This document shows, in pieces, positions 1 through 9,592 of a stretch of 24,969 bases of DNA. The stretch's first letter is position 1. Each line of letters opens with the position of its first letter. Origin of the DNA: Magnetominusculus dajiuhuensis (GTDB lineage Bacteria; Nitrospirota; Thermodesulfovibrionia; Thermodesulfovibrionales; Magnetobacteriaceae). The notes under the pieces are model-generated. The model did no database searches, was not told the DNA's origin, and saw nothing but the letters and a program-made list of their open reading frames with translations. Position numbers and translations under genes: made by a program. The DNA lies in NCBI RefSeq assembly GCF_046044395.1, contig NZ_JBJUSG010000044.1, forward strand, positions 1-24,969, read 5' to 3'.

Positions 1-60
1 AATAGGACATTTCTATTTTGGTAAGAATAGGACATTTCTACTTTGGTACGACACAGGACA
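1..60. repeat. Tandem repeats typical of an insertion-sequence end
   Basis: Two 23-bp copies sharing the core GGACATTTCTA-TTTGGTA lie at 1-23 and 26-48 (period 25), differing at one base. A partial third copy (ACAGGACA) follows at 53-60. Short, regularly spaced copies of this kind of motif are known at the ends of IS21-family elements, where they act as transposase binding sites. The transposase genes would lie left of the window. Which base is the exact element end cannot be seen. The IS21 assignment is inference from motif style only. Confidence 0.5.
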
Positions 61-207
61 AAAATTTACTTGACAAATACACATAATAATGTTCAGGATA
101 TATACATGTAAATTCTATGGGAGGGTGTTTGGTCTGTTTGTAATATAGGGTCTACCTGTAAATTATTGATCTTCAGATTTGTAGTCAGAAATAAGGGGGA
201 TAAAGTG

Positions 208-3200
208 ATGAGTAAAGTTCAGAGGTTGTTATTTAATAAGGTCACGTTCTTTCTTTGGTTAGCATTGCTTGGATTTTTTGTCATGTTCGTACCAAAACCG
301 TCTTACGCCACAGGCTGGGGCTGGTCGGATTCACTGAATAGCGTCTCCTTTAACTGGAATAGCGTGGCAGCGAGTTCAGATGGCAGCAAAATATATGCCA
401 TGGTTGTCTCGGGGGACATTTGGTTTTCTGATGATTCAGGCGTTACATGGTCAGATATCAGCCGTACAGGTGGAATTCCAAATAATGCGCCAGGCTCTAA
501 ACAGTGGATGAGCATAGCAGCGAGTGCAGACGGCCAGACACTGGTTGCCGCTTCTTATGAAGGCGACGTTTGGATGTTCTACGCTCCCACGGGTTACTTA
601 ATTGACGGCGGACTGTGGACAAATATGAACACCGCGGGGTCATCCGGGCCAGGCAGTGATCAGGACTGGAAACAAATATCATTGAATTCAAGCGCCAATG
701 ATGGCGGTACTATAGTTGCCGCTATTGATAGCGGGGATGTCTGGACGTGTACATATACGCAGGATGTAACCACATCGGTAGTTACCTCTGCCACATGGAC
801 AGATATCAGCAACAGGTCAGAAGTTCAAACCAAAGGATGGTCGGGCGTTGCAACGGACTCAAGCGGCAGCGCGGTATATGCCGCGGTTACCAACGGGGAT
901 ATTTGGAAGTACAATGGGACAGCGTGGACAGATATTAGCACAGGTACCGCGGGAGTTACCGGCAAAAACTTCGTGAATATAGCATTGAGTTCAAACGGCA
1001 GTACTCTGGTTGCCGCTATTACTAACGGGGATATCTGGAAATACAACGGTACCACATGGACAGATATTAGCACAGGCACCCCAGGAGTTACCAACCAAAA
1101 CTGGTGGGGTGTGGCAATTAATTCAACCGGTAGCGCTATAGCCGCCACTGTTTATGGAGGGGATGTTTGGAAGTACAGCGGGACGGCATGGGTGGCTATG
1201 ACCACCACGGGTACACCCCATCCTGGCACCCAAAACTATTCGGGTGTAGCAATCAATTCAGGCAATATAGTTGCCGCTATTTATGGCGGGGATATATGGA
1301 CTTATACATTTAATACCACCACATGGGCAAAGACCTACCCACAATGGAATAGTGTGGCGTCAAGTTCAGACGGTAGTACACTAGTAGCCGCCGTATCTGA
1401 GGGTGATATTTATATGTCTTCAGATTCAGGCGCCACATGGACAGATATCAGCTTAGCAGGCACAATTGAGCCGCTCGTCCAACCTTGGCAGACTGTGGCA
1501 ATGAGTTCAGACGGCAGTAAAATAGTTGCTGATGCTTATTCAGGGGATATCTGGACATATGACGGCACCACATGGACAGATATTATTGCCACAGGCACAA
1601 ATTCGCCGTCCTCCGGGTCATGGAAGGATTTAGCAATGAGTTCAGACGGCGCCGTTGTATTTGTGATGATTGGTGGTGGTACAGGACATATTTGGAAGTA
1701 CACAACTGGCAATAACACGTGGACAGATATCATAGCCACAGTACCAGGAGCTCCAACCTTAAATAATGGAAGCGGCCAAACATGGGCAAGGATAGCATTG
1801 AGTTCAGACGGCAGCACTCTGGTTGCCTCTATGGATAGCGGGGATATTTGGAAATTTAACGGTACCACATGGACAGATATCAGCACAGGCACCTCAGGAG
1901 TTACCAGTCAAACATGGGCAAGGATAGCATTGAGTCCAGACGGCAGTACTTTGTTTGCGGCTATTACTAACGGGGATATATGGAAGTATAACGGCACCAC
2001 ATGGACAGATATCAGCACAGGCACCTCAGGAGTTACCAACCAAAGCTGGACGGGTGTAACATCAAACTCAAACGGCACAAGGCTGGCAGCCGCTATCTAT
2101 GGAGGAGATATATGGACATATCAAAATGGCACATGGGCAGCGAATAACGTAAACAGCGGCACAAACAATTGGCAGGGCATAGCGTCGAGCTCAGACGGCA
2201 CGAAGCTGATTGCCGCCGTTAGCGGCGGGGACGTTTGGCTGGGACATGATGTTTTGGGTGCCTCTTCCACTAACCTTGCATTATCCTCAGGCGCAAATCC
2301 ATCTTTGCCAGGGGCATCGTTAACCTTTACGGCTACCGTATCAGGCAGCGGCACACCGACAGGCTACGTTTCATTTAACGATAGCGTTGACACCATTACA
2401 GGCTGCGGCGCGGTTGCGTTAGCCTCCGGAAGCGCCTCATGTACTACATCTGCCATTACAACATTAGGCGGCCACACGGTAACGGCAGCTTACAGCGGGG
2501 ATGCAGGCAATACATCGTCATCGGGCACTGTGGGCCAGACCGTAAGCAAGGCAAACAGCACAACGGCAGCCGTCACGGCAACGCCTGGCAGTACGCAGCC
2601 ATATGGCACAGTGATAACCTTCCATACGACGGTATCGGGTTCAGGCGCCACACCAACCGGCACGGTTACATTTACCGCCTCAGGCAGCGGTGGTGCCGTT
2701 ACTCTTGGGGGAACATGTGCCAGCGGGGTTGCACTCTCAGGCGGAAACGCGTCATGCCAGACATCGGGCTTAGACCTTCCTAAGTCAGGCAGCCCTTATA
2801 CAATAACAGCGTCTTACGGCGGTGACACAAACTATAACACATCGTCAAACACGGGGACTCAGACTGTAAACAAGGCCACCAGCACAACGGCAGCCGTCAC
2901 ATCAACGCCTGGCAGTACGCAGCCATATGGCACAGTGATAACCTTCCATACGACGGTATCGGGTTCAGGCGCCACACCAACCGGCACGGTTACATTTACC
3001 GCCTCAGGCAGCGGTGGTGCCGTTACTCTTGGGGGAACATGTGCCAGCGGGGTTGCACTCTCAGGCGGAAACGCGTCATGCCAGACATCGGGCTTAGACC
3101 TTCCTAAGTCAGGCAGCCCTTATACAATAACAGCGTCTTACGGCGGTGACACAAACTATAACACATCGTCAAACACGGGGACGCAGACTGTAAACAAGGC

Positions 3201-6200
3201 CACACCCACGATAGCACTTGGTGCGAACAAGGCTTCTCCGCAGGTATATGGCACATCAATAACCTTTACGGCTACGGTAACAGGTACTGGTCCGCTGACA
3301 GGTACTGTCGCATTTGCAGATGGTTTAACTCCAATATCGAACTGCACAACTGTTACGTTATCCGGCACAACAAGTGGTTCAACAGCCCAATGTTTCCCTA
3401 CATTGACGGTGGGTAGTTCCCACTCCATAACGGCGACTTATAGCGGCGATTCTAATAACAATGCGTCGGCACTGAGCACAGCTATCCCTTTTACTATATC
3501 GGCACTATACACAGTAACCCCATCGGTTATCGGTGGACATGGTTCAATAGCAGCTAATGCTGGTACAACCACCACCGGTGCCGGACTGAGCTTTACCATT
3601 ACGCCTAATGCCCATTACGTATTCAGCGGTGAACTTCTTGGCACATGCCCTCTCGGTTCTTACACCGGTTCCACTCCGACATTCAACAGCCCGACGACTT
3701 CAGCAACAACCTACACTACGGGGACGATAACGTCAAATTGCACGGTGGTCGCAGTGTTTCATTCGGCTTCTCTTAATAGCTGGGTGTCCCTGCCCTCCGG
3801 CACGGCCAACAGGTTAAACGCCATAGCCTCCGACGGCACTCAACATATAGTTGCCGTAGGCCAGAACGGCACGATAGTCGCATCCTCAGACGAGGGTTCG
3901 ACATGGAGTACAAAGATATCCAACACTACAACATCCCTCAGTGGCGTAGCCTTTGGCAGCGGTGGGACGGTTGTAGCGGTAGGAGGCAGCCGCTCAACGC
4001 TTGGCTCCCCTGTAATACTCAGTTCGTCAGATTACGGGGAAACCTGGACAACAGTATCACAGTCGGTTACGACAAAGGCCCTGCTCGGCGTGTCATACAA
4101 CAACTCCCTGTTTGTGGCAACCGGTTATGGCGGGACAATCCTGACATCCCCCGACGGCACAACATGGACAGCGAGAGCCTCAAATATAACAGGCACGCTC
4201 TATAAGTCAACATATTCAACCATAAGCGGCAGCGGCCAATATTTTGCGGTTGGAGACAATGACACGGTTCTGTCTTCAGGCAGCGGCGCAAGCTGGACGA
4301 AAAATGCGATTACCGGCAGCTCATACTCAGACAACCTGACGGCGGTGTCGTCCGGGGCCAACGCCATCGTTGCATTAGGGCAGTCAACGGTTGAAACATC
4401 TTACGTAATATCGAAAAACGGGACGTCGTGGTCAGGTTCAGCCACCAATAATAGCGGTGCGCCTACGTATAGGGTGTCAGACCTTGCATACGGCGATGCC
4501 ACGTATATAGGGGTTGGGCCGGGAGGCCAATTAATTTACTCTGATGACACAGTGTCGGGTTCGGCGTCAGTGTTACCATTGACCAGCGGCGTAACGAAAA
4601 ACCTCAATGGCGTAGCGTACTCGGCGGCGCAGACGGCGTTTTTAGCGGTAGGCGATAACGGGACAATTCTTGCGATGTCTTCCATAAGCCCAGACCTGAC
4701 AACAGTGATGTTTCCTTCTACGGCGGTCAGCAACACCTCTGCCACCCAAACGGTAACCATAACGAACACGGGAAAGGCAATTCTTAACCTGAGTTCCTTA
4801 ACCTTGTCGCCTGACGCAACACAATTTCACATCACCGGAGGCGGCACCTGCGGCACGGCAGCAGGTGCGATTTCAAAAGCGCTGGCAGCCGGCGCTTCGT
4901 GTACGGTTACATTAAACTTTACGCCGCTGGCAACTGGTTCTATTGACGCGATTCTGAAGATAAACTCAGACGATGTCACATTCCCCGTCAAATGGATACC
5001 TCTGGCTGGCGCGGGCTTCACGCAGGGCGGCGGTCCAGGCGTCATACATGTTGACGACGTAACGAATGCCACTACCAATATATCGTCTGAGGCGTTTGGC
5101 GGCGTTGCGAAACTCTCCAAAAAGATAGTGACCCTTGAGGTAAACAACGTCGGAGGCAGTTCTATTACCTTGGGCGCTAATCCTATAACGATAAGGGGCG
5201 GCTCGGGGCAGTTCACAACCGCTGACAGCAGTGGGGCTAACAGCACAAGCTGTTCAGACGCGGTCTTAGCCGCTGGAGGCAGTTGCCAATTTGATGTTAC
5301 GTATGCTCCGACAGTTGTCGGCCAAACCTCCGCGACATTGACCGTAACCAGCGCTAACGCCAATCCGGCCACAGACAACATAACCTTAAGCGGGACGGGG
5401 ACGACATCGCTTAGCAATATTGCCTCGATGGCCGTCACTCCAACAGTATGGGCAGTTGGCGGCCTCACAAGCGGCCAAACACAAACTACGGCATTTACGG
5501 TAACCAACACCGGAACTCTGCCTCTGTCTATCTCTTATATAGCGATGAACGGCGGGGACACGGGTTCATTCGCCACATCGTCAACCGCCTCGTGCTTATC
5601 CGGGCTATCGGTTGGCAGTTCCTGCCAATTCAATGTTACGTTTACGGCCTCAAGCGCCACTAAATCAACAACTATGGTAATAGCCGATGACACTCATCAC
5701 ATCTCTGATAACATTACATTGTCGGGAAGCAGTAGTGTGGTGGTAACCGCCACTGTGCCAAACGGCAACGGCTCGGTATCGCCGACATCTCAGGTTGTAT
5801 CGGGCACAACGGCGACCTTTACGCTCTATCCGGCGGATTCCGACTATGTGATAGATACGGCGAACACGACAGACACCTGCAATAGCGGTGGCAAGGGTGG
5901 GTCATTAAGCGGAGCTACCTACACAATACCTAATGTCACAACAAACTGCACGATGACAGCCGCGTTTAAGTCGGCGCTAAGCACATGGACGCCGCCAATC
6001 ACAACCAGCGTCAGTACAGACTTAAACGGTGTCACCTATGGTAACAGCGTAGTGGTTGCAGTTGGTGAAAGCGGTGTAATGATTTCATCAGACGGGGGGA
6101 CAACATGGAGCATAAAGTCCAGCACTGCGTACCTGAAGGGCGTGGCCTATGGCAATGGCACGTTTGTAGCCGTAGGGGGCAATGGCACAGGCTCGCCTGT

Positions 6201-9198
6201 AATCCTCACCTCAACAGATAGCGGGTCAACATGGACTAACGAAACCGCTAATGCAACACTTAACGGCAATTCAACAACCTTAACCACTGCCCTCTATGGC
6301 GTGTCATATGTCGGCAAGAAATTCATAGCCACCGGATACGCGGGGACGATACTGTCCTCTGCGGACGGCCTGACATGGAAGGTGATGGCAAATAAGCAGA
6401 CAAACGGGACGCCCCTGACAAGCACTTACCTGCGCAGGGCGGCGTACACAAACGGCTATTACGTCATAGTAGGCGACCAGATTGCCGGAAGAACCCTTGT
6501 CTCACCCGACAATGCCTCTGTTGCCAATCCCACCCCTGTATGGTACATAGGGTCTGACCTGACAACGAACTTCCCAGGTTATTCCAGTACAATAAAAGGT
6601 GTGACATATGGGAGTATCCCTATTGGCGCTGGCACCAATACAGGCACATTTGTGGCAGTTGGAGGGGGGGGATGGATAGGAACGACATCTGACGGTGTGG
6701 CAAGCTGGGTTGCCCCGTCTAACCCTCCAGGCGGTGTAACATCAACGACTTTCAATGACGTTACATTCGCTAATAACACGTTCGTGGCGGTAGGCACTGA
6801 CTCCGGCTGTAACGGTGTCATGGCCACTTCCATTGACGCGGCGAACTGGACAGATCCCGCCGCTGTCTCATCTGGAACTTGCGCAGGCTCAGGAAGTAAA
6901 GGTCTTAATGGGGTAACCTACGCTAAAGACTATGGGACATTTATAGCGGTAGGCTCAAATGGCACTATCGTAACAACTCAGAAACAGCAAGCGGTATATC
7001 AAAACTATAGTGTTAGCATCTCGGTTGGAGACACATCTACGGCTGGCGGTAGCACTGTAACAAGTACATTGGTGCCGCAGGTGGGTAGCATCAACTGTGG
7101 TGTTGGCACCGGGACTTGCTCTTTGACTGGATTAACAGAAAGTCAATCTGTTACATTGACGGCGGTACCCGGAACTGGCGCGGCTTTCTCTGGATGGGAC
7201 GGGGATTGCACGGGAACCAATATGCAGTTTATGTTTACGAACGGCAGTACGGGCGATAAATCTTGTACGGCCACGTTTGTATCGGCAGGCAGCGATGGCC
7301 AGCCGGTAACGAGCAAACTAGGCCCTGACGGACAAACCGCAAATTACAGCGCCACGGGCGACAGTACGCCTGACAGCCAAAAGCCGTATGTGTCGGCGTT
7401 GACAACGACAAATGCCAACGGTTCAAGCTCCTATGTAACGTTAGCGGCACCGGCCGGGAGTAGTCAGACGTTCTCAAATGTCAAGAGTGTCGCCGCTCCA
7501 ACAACAGACGACCTCGTTGCTTCTGGTATATCTGTTTCAGGTAATAACAATCTCCCCGTAGGTCTGATGTCGTTTACGCTTAATAGCGCGGCGGCGACAA
7601 ATACAGTAGTGCTGTATCTGCCGACAGGGACATCGGTAAATAAGGCACTGAAAAAAGATGGTGCAGGCACTTGGTTTGACTTCACGTGTGGGGCAACTCT
7701 CACGAGCAATTACTACGCTACCAGCCCACTGGGTTACGGTAGCGGCACTGTCTTATCCACAACCACCGGATGCGGTACCATAGGCACAGTAACGGTTAAC
7801 GGCGTTACTAAGCCGATGATAACACTTACTTTGGTGGATGGAGGAGTAGGCGATAACGACCTGCTCAGTAACAACAGCATTGATGACCCTGTGACCTTCG
7901 CCAATATCTCCACTAATAATGGTGGAGGAGGCGGTGGCAATAGCGGTGATGGTGGAGATAACAGCGGTGGAGGAGGCGGTAGTGTGGCGTCCATAGCCGT
8001 AAGCCCGACAACAACGGATTTTGGTACGGTACAGGTAGGGGGTGTATCCCCTGCTGCTGCGGTTAGGATATCTAACCCGAAAGGGCCTTACCTGGCTATC
8101 ACTTCAATATCGAATACCGGCGGTGACCCAGGGATGTTTGCAGTCTCAGCAGGCACGTGTTCAAGCCTTTCTCCTACATTTGGACCTGGAGATAGCTGTA
8201 CTATAAATGTTACTTTTGCACCTACATCCAGTGGAGCGAAGTCAACCACTATGCAGATTAGTTCAAACGCAACTGTTCAGAATATAGCGTTAAGCGGTAC
8301 AGGTGCCTCCTCATCACCGACGCCCACACCGTCGCCTTCACCTTCTCCAACGCCGACACCCACACCGACACCCACACCAACGCCCACTCCTACGCCAACA
8401 CCCGGGCCAAATCCAACACCTACCCCGACTGTAAAAGGTGACTTCTTTGGAGACGGCAGGGCAGCCATACTGTGGAGAAATTACTCTACGGGTGAAAATG
8501 CAGTATGGGACAATGCCACTTCTGACGCGCCGCAGATGTCAAGTTTACCAACTGTTTCAGATGTTAATTGGAAATTAGCGGGGGTAGGGAATTTTGGAAG
8601 CGGCGTTGAAACCGACATTCTATGGAGACACCAAACAGCCGGTTATAATGTCGTGTGGCATATGACAGGAGCAGCTATCAAATCAGAAGAGCTGCTGGCC
8701 TCCGTGTCAGATGCTAACTGGATGATTGCGGCTACAGGGAATTTCAGCGGTAAAGGCAATACAGATATACTGTGGAGAAATACCTCAACCGGTGCGAATG
8801 TTGTATGGCAAATGAGTGGTACCACCCCCCAAACTGAGACGGCTATCACCCCGGTCACAGACACAAACTGGGTTATAGCAGGAACGGGAGACTTCAAAGG
8901 CGACAACTCAACGACCATCCTTTGGAGGAACCAGCAGACCGGTGCCATCGCCTACTGGTATATGAACGGAACAACAGTAGCCTCTGTTGGCTTATTGCCA
9001 GCGCTTACGGTTGCTGACACGAACTGGGAGATAGTGAGTACAGCCGATTTCGATGGCGACGGCAAACCGGACATCCTCTGGAGAAACGATCTCTACGGTT
9101 ACGACGTTGTATGGTTTATGAACGGTATAACAATAAAGGGCGTCAAGTTGATTCAAACTGTGTCCAATACCAACTGGCACATAGCAGGACCGCGCTAA
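208..9198 (+). CDS. Giant secreted multidomain protein (beta-propellers, Ig-like domains, FG-GAP/VCBS C-terminus)
   Basis: This encodes a 2,996-residue exported protein of unknown function, probably a surface adhesin or matrix protein. The ATG at 208 is chosen because AAGGGGGA ends 7 bases upstream and a signal peptide follows directly (basic N-terminus, hydrophobic core, probable cleavage after SYA near residue 35); an in-frame TTG lies upstream at 166. Domains in order: a large BNR-like propeller region (about 40-690, repeated GDIW..TWTDIS); four Ig-like domains (about 690-1100), two of them nearly identical; a GHGSI-type repeat domain; a second Ycf48-like propeller (about 1190-1500); three ASH/choice-of-anchor-D-like domains (about 1500-1850); a third propeller (about 1930-2270); a choice-of-anchor-U-like domain (about 2360-2570); a Gly-rich stretch; another ASH domain; a Pro-Thr linker (about 2704-2742); and five C-terminal repeats of about 47 residues with D-ILWRN motifs (FG-GAP/VCBS type). 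No LPXTG, autotransporter barrel or obvious type I secretion signal is visible. Function is inferred from architecture only. Confidence 0.93.
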   Translation: MSKVQRLLFNKVTFFLWLALLGFFVMFVPKPSYATGWGWSDSLNSVSFNWNSVAASSDGSKIYAMVVSGDIWFSDDSGVTWSDISRTGGIPNNAPGSKQWMSIAASADGQTLVAASYEGDVWMFYAPTGYLIDGGLWTNMNTAGSSGPGSDQDWKQISLNSSANDGGTIVAAIDSGDVWTCTYTQDVTTSVVTSATWTDISNRSEVQTKGWSGVATDSSGSAVYAAVTNGDIWKYNGTAWTDISTGTAGVTGKNFVNIALSSNGSTLVAAITNGDIWKYNGTTWTDISTGTPGVTNQNWWGVAINSTGSAIAATVYGGDVWKYSGTAWVAMTTTGTPHPGTQNYSGVAINSGNIVAAIYGGDIWTYTFNTTTWAKTYPQWNSVASSSDGSTLVAAVSEGDIYMSSDSGATWTDISLAGTIEPLVQPWQTVAMSSDGSKIVADAYSGDIWTYDGTTWTDIIATGTNSPSSGSWKDLAMSSDGAVVFVMIGGGTGHIWKYTTGNNTWTDIIATVPGAPTLNNGSGQTWARIALSSDGSTLVASMDSGDIWKFNGTTWTDISTGTSGVTSQTWARIALSPDGSTLFAAITNGDIWKYNGTTWTDISTGTSGVTNQSWTGVTSNSNGTRLAAAIYGGDIWTYQNGTWAANNVNSGTNNWQGIASSSDGTKLIAAVSGGDVWLGHDVLGASSTNLALSSGANPSLPGASLTFTATVSGSGTPTGYVSFNDSVDTITGCGAVALASGSASCTTSAITTLGGHTVTAAYSGDAGNTSSSGTVGQTVSKANSTTAAVTATPGSTQPYGTVITFHTTVSGSGATPTGTVTFTASGSGGAVTLGGTCASGVALSGGNASCQTSGLDLPKSGSPYTITASYGGDTNYNTSSNTGTQTVNKATSTTAAVTSTPGSTQPYGTVITFHTTVSGSGATPTGTVTFTASGSGGAVTLGGTCASGVALSGGNASCQTSGLDLPKSGSPYTITASYGGDTNYNTSSNTGTQTVNKATPTIALGANKASPQVYGTSITFTATVTGTGPLTGTVAFADGLTPISNCTTVTLSGTTSGSTAQCFPTLTVGSSHSITATYSGDSNNNASALSTAIPFTISALYTVTPSVIGGHGSIAANAGTTTTGAGLSFTITPNAHYVFSGELLGTCPLGSYTGSTPTFNSPTTSATTYTTGTITSNCTVVAVFHSASLNSWVSLPSGTANRLNAIASDGTQHIVAVGQNGTIVASSDEGSTWSTKISNTTTSLSGVAFGSGGTVVAVGGSRSTLGSPVILSSSDYGETWTTVSQSVTTKALLGVSYNNSLFVATGYGGTILTSPDGTTWTARASNITGTLYKSTYSTISGSGQYFAVGDNDTVLSSGSGASWTKNAITGSSYSDNLTAVSSGANAIVALGQSTVETSYVISKNGTSWSGSATNNSGAPTYRVSDLAYGDATYIGVGPGGQLIYSDDTVSGSASVLPLTSGVTKNLNGVAYSAAQTAFLAVGDNGTILAMSSISPDLTTVMFPSTAVSNTSATQTVTITNTGKAILNLSSLTLSPDATQFHITGGGTCGTAAGAISKALAAGASCTVTLNFTPLATGSIDAILKINSDDVTFPVKWIPLAGAGFTQGGGPGVIHVDDVTNATTNISSEAFGGVAKLSKKIVTLEVNNVGGSSITLGANPITIRGGSGQFTTADSSGANSTSCSDAVLAAGGSCQFDVTYAPTVVGQTSATLTVTSANANPATDNITLSGTGTTSLSNIASMAVTPTVWAVGGLTSGQTQTTAFTVTNTGTLPLSISYIAMNGGDTGSFATSSTASCLSGLSVGSSCQFNVTFTASSATKSTTMVIADDTHHISDNITLSGSSSVVVTATVPNGNGSVSPTSQVVSGTTATFTLYPADSDYVIDTANTTDTCNSGGKGGSLSGATYTIPNVTTNCTMTAAFKSALSTWTPPITTSVSTDLNGVTYGNSVVVAVGESGVMISSDGGTTWSIKSSTAYLKGVAYGNGTFVAVGGNGTGSPVILTSTDSGSTWTNETANATLNGNSTTLTTALYGVSYVGKKFIATGYAGTILSSADGLTWKVMANKQTNGTPLTSTYLRRAAYTNGYYVIVGDQIAGRTLVSPDNASVANPTPVWYIGSDLTTNFPGYSSTIKGVTYGSIPIGAGTNTGTFVAVGGGGWIGTTSDGVASWVAPSNPPGGVTSTTFNDVTFANNTFVAVGTDSGCNGVMATSIDAANWTDPAAVSSGTCAGSGSKGLNGVTYAKDYGTFIAVGSNGTIVTTQKQQAVYQNYSVSISVGDTSTAGGSTVTSTLVPQVGSINCGVGTGTCSLTGLTESQSVTLTAVPGTGAAFSGWDGDCTGTNMQFMFTNGSTGDKSCTATFVSAGSDGQPVTSKLGPDGQTANYSATGDSTPDSQKPYVSALTTTNANGSSSYVTLAAPAGSSQTFSNVKSVAAPTTDDLVASGISVSGNNNLPVGLMSFTLNSAAATNTVVLYLPTGTSVNKALKKDGAGTWFDFTCGATLTSNYYATSPLGYGSGTVLSTTTGCGTIGTVTVNGVTKPMITLTLVDGGVGDNDLLSNNSIDDPVTFANISTNNGGGGGGNSGDGGDNSGGGGGSVASIAVSPTTTDFGTVQVGGVSPAAAVRISNPKGPYLAITSISNTGGDPGMFAVSAGTCSSLSPTFGPGDSCTINVTFAPTSSGAKSTTMQISSNATVQNIALSGTGASSSPTPTPSPSPSPTPTPTPTPTPTPTPTPTPGPNPTPTPTVKGDFFGDGRAAILWRNYSTGENAVWDNATSDAPQMSSLPTVSDVNWKLAGVGNFGSGVETDILWRHQTAGYNVVWHMTGAAIKSEELLASVSDANWMIAATGNFSGKGNTDILWRNTSTGANVVWQMSGTTPQTETAITPVTDTNWVIAGTGDFKGDNSTTILWRNQQTGAIAYWYMNGTTVASVGLLPALTVADTNWEIVSTADFDGDGKPDILWRNDLYGYDVVWFMNGITIKGVKLIQTVSNTNWHIAGPR
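790..2130 (+). repeat. Propeller-blade repeats conserved at DNA level
   Basis: Within the first propeller of the giant protein the blade motif recurs roughly every 130-150 bp. The string ACATGGACAGATAT (TWTDI) occurs near 796, 1056, 1436, 1567, 1720, 1867 and 1999, and longer stretches around 1780-1880 and 1920-2010 are almost identical. DNA-level identity, including silent positions, points to recent blade amplification or gene conversion. Confidence 0.75.
2557..3204 (+). repeat. Near-perfect 324-bp tandem duplication (two Ig-like domains)
   Basis: Two copies of 324 bp (108 codons) lie head to tail at 2557-2880 and 2881-3204. They differ at only a handful of bases (for example ACGGCAACG versus ACATCAACG near the start, and GGACTCAG versus GGACGCAG near the end). 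Each copy encodes one Ig-like domain beginning STTAAVT and ending near TQTVNKA. Flanking Ig-like domains on both sides are far more diverged, so this duplication or conversion is recent. The unit is in frame and keeps the reading frame open. Confidence 0.95.
8317..8432 (+). repeat. Low-complexity Pro-Thr/Ser linker coding repeat
   Basis: Alternating CCN-ACN/TCN codons give a Pro-Thr (early part Pro-Ser) dipeptide run of about 38 residues between the last ASH-like domain and the C-terminal FG-GAP-type repeats of the giant protein. Such runs are extended linkers and length-variable slippage sites. Confidence 0.9.
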
Positions 9199-9203
9199 TA
9201 ATT

Positions 9204-9246
9204 GCACAGGAGCCGCCAGCCCATGTTGGGGGGCGGCTCTTGTGTA
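9204..9246 (+). terminator. Hairpin after the giant gene
   Basis: GAGCCGCC (from 9210) pairs with GGCGGCTC (to 9239), and the stem extends outward through ACAG/TTGT-type pairs with G-U wobbles. It begins 6 bases after the stop codon. There is no clean U tract after it (TTGTGTATC), so it may be a weak intrinsic terminator or an mRNA 3' stabiliser. Confidence 0.6.
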
Positions 9247-9259
9247 TCAAGACAGTTCC

Positions 9260-9298
9260 GGTTAAAAGTGGTATTGACATTGGGGTCCACTTTAGACC
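9260..9298. repeat. Inverted repeat, possible mobile-element relic
   Basis: GGTTAAAAGTGG at 9260-9271 faces CCACTTTAGACC at 9287-9298 (10 of 12 positions pair, 15-base spacer). The sequence style GGGGTCCACTTT resembles termini of insertion sequences, and it sits in a gene-poor stretch next to coding debris. No transposase is present. The remainder of the gap 9299-9502 holds only the short ORF noted separately. Confidence 0.35.
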
Positions 9299-9363
9299 AT
9301 CAGGGACATGGAAGTTTATGATAGATTTATAACGAGGATGGCCTTGTCAGAGCGACTGAGAAA

Positions 9364-9456
9364 ATGTCGGATATGTTGAGGGACAAAGAAGAGACCATTC
9401 GTTTACAGAATGACCACAATTTAGGCACAATCGGCAAATTAAGGCAGGTGAAATGA
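9364..9456 (+). pseudogene. Short possible gene remnant (30 codons)
   Basis: An open frame starting ATG at 9364 and ending TGA at 9454-9456 encodes a charged, helix-prone 30-residue peptide (MSDMLRDKEETIRLQNDH...). The frame stays open upstream to about 9325, where TGA TAG blocks it. There is no convincing ribosome binding site. It reads like the coiled-coil tail of a decayed gene, but it may be chance. I do not recognise the family. Confidence 0.25.
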
Positions 9457-9500
9457 AGATATTTTTGATACCGATAAACCCTCGTAAACCCGCATGTTAT

Positions 9501-9569
<69 letters not shown>

Positions 9570-9592
<23 letters not shown>

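Noticed and set aside
70..106. TTGACA at 70-75 as a promoter for the giant gene
   Set aside because: No -10-like hexamer lies at 16-18 bases; AT-rich candidates are at 11 or 25 bases. Not annotated as a promoter.
166..207. TTG start at 166 for the giant protein
   Set aside because: No ribosome site; ATG 208 has one and is directly followed by the signal peptide.
4827..5510. Long minus-strand open frame of 227 codons inside the giant gene
   Set aside because: It is the antisense of a Thr/Ser/Gly-rich repeat protein with biased codons. It has no ribosome site and no recognisable family.
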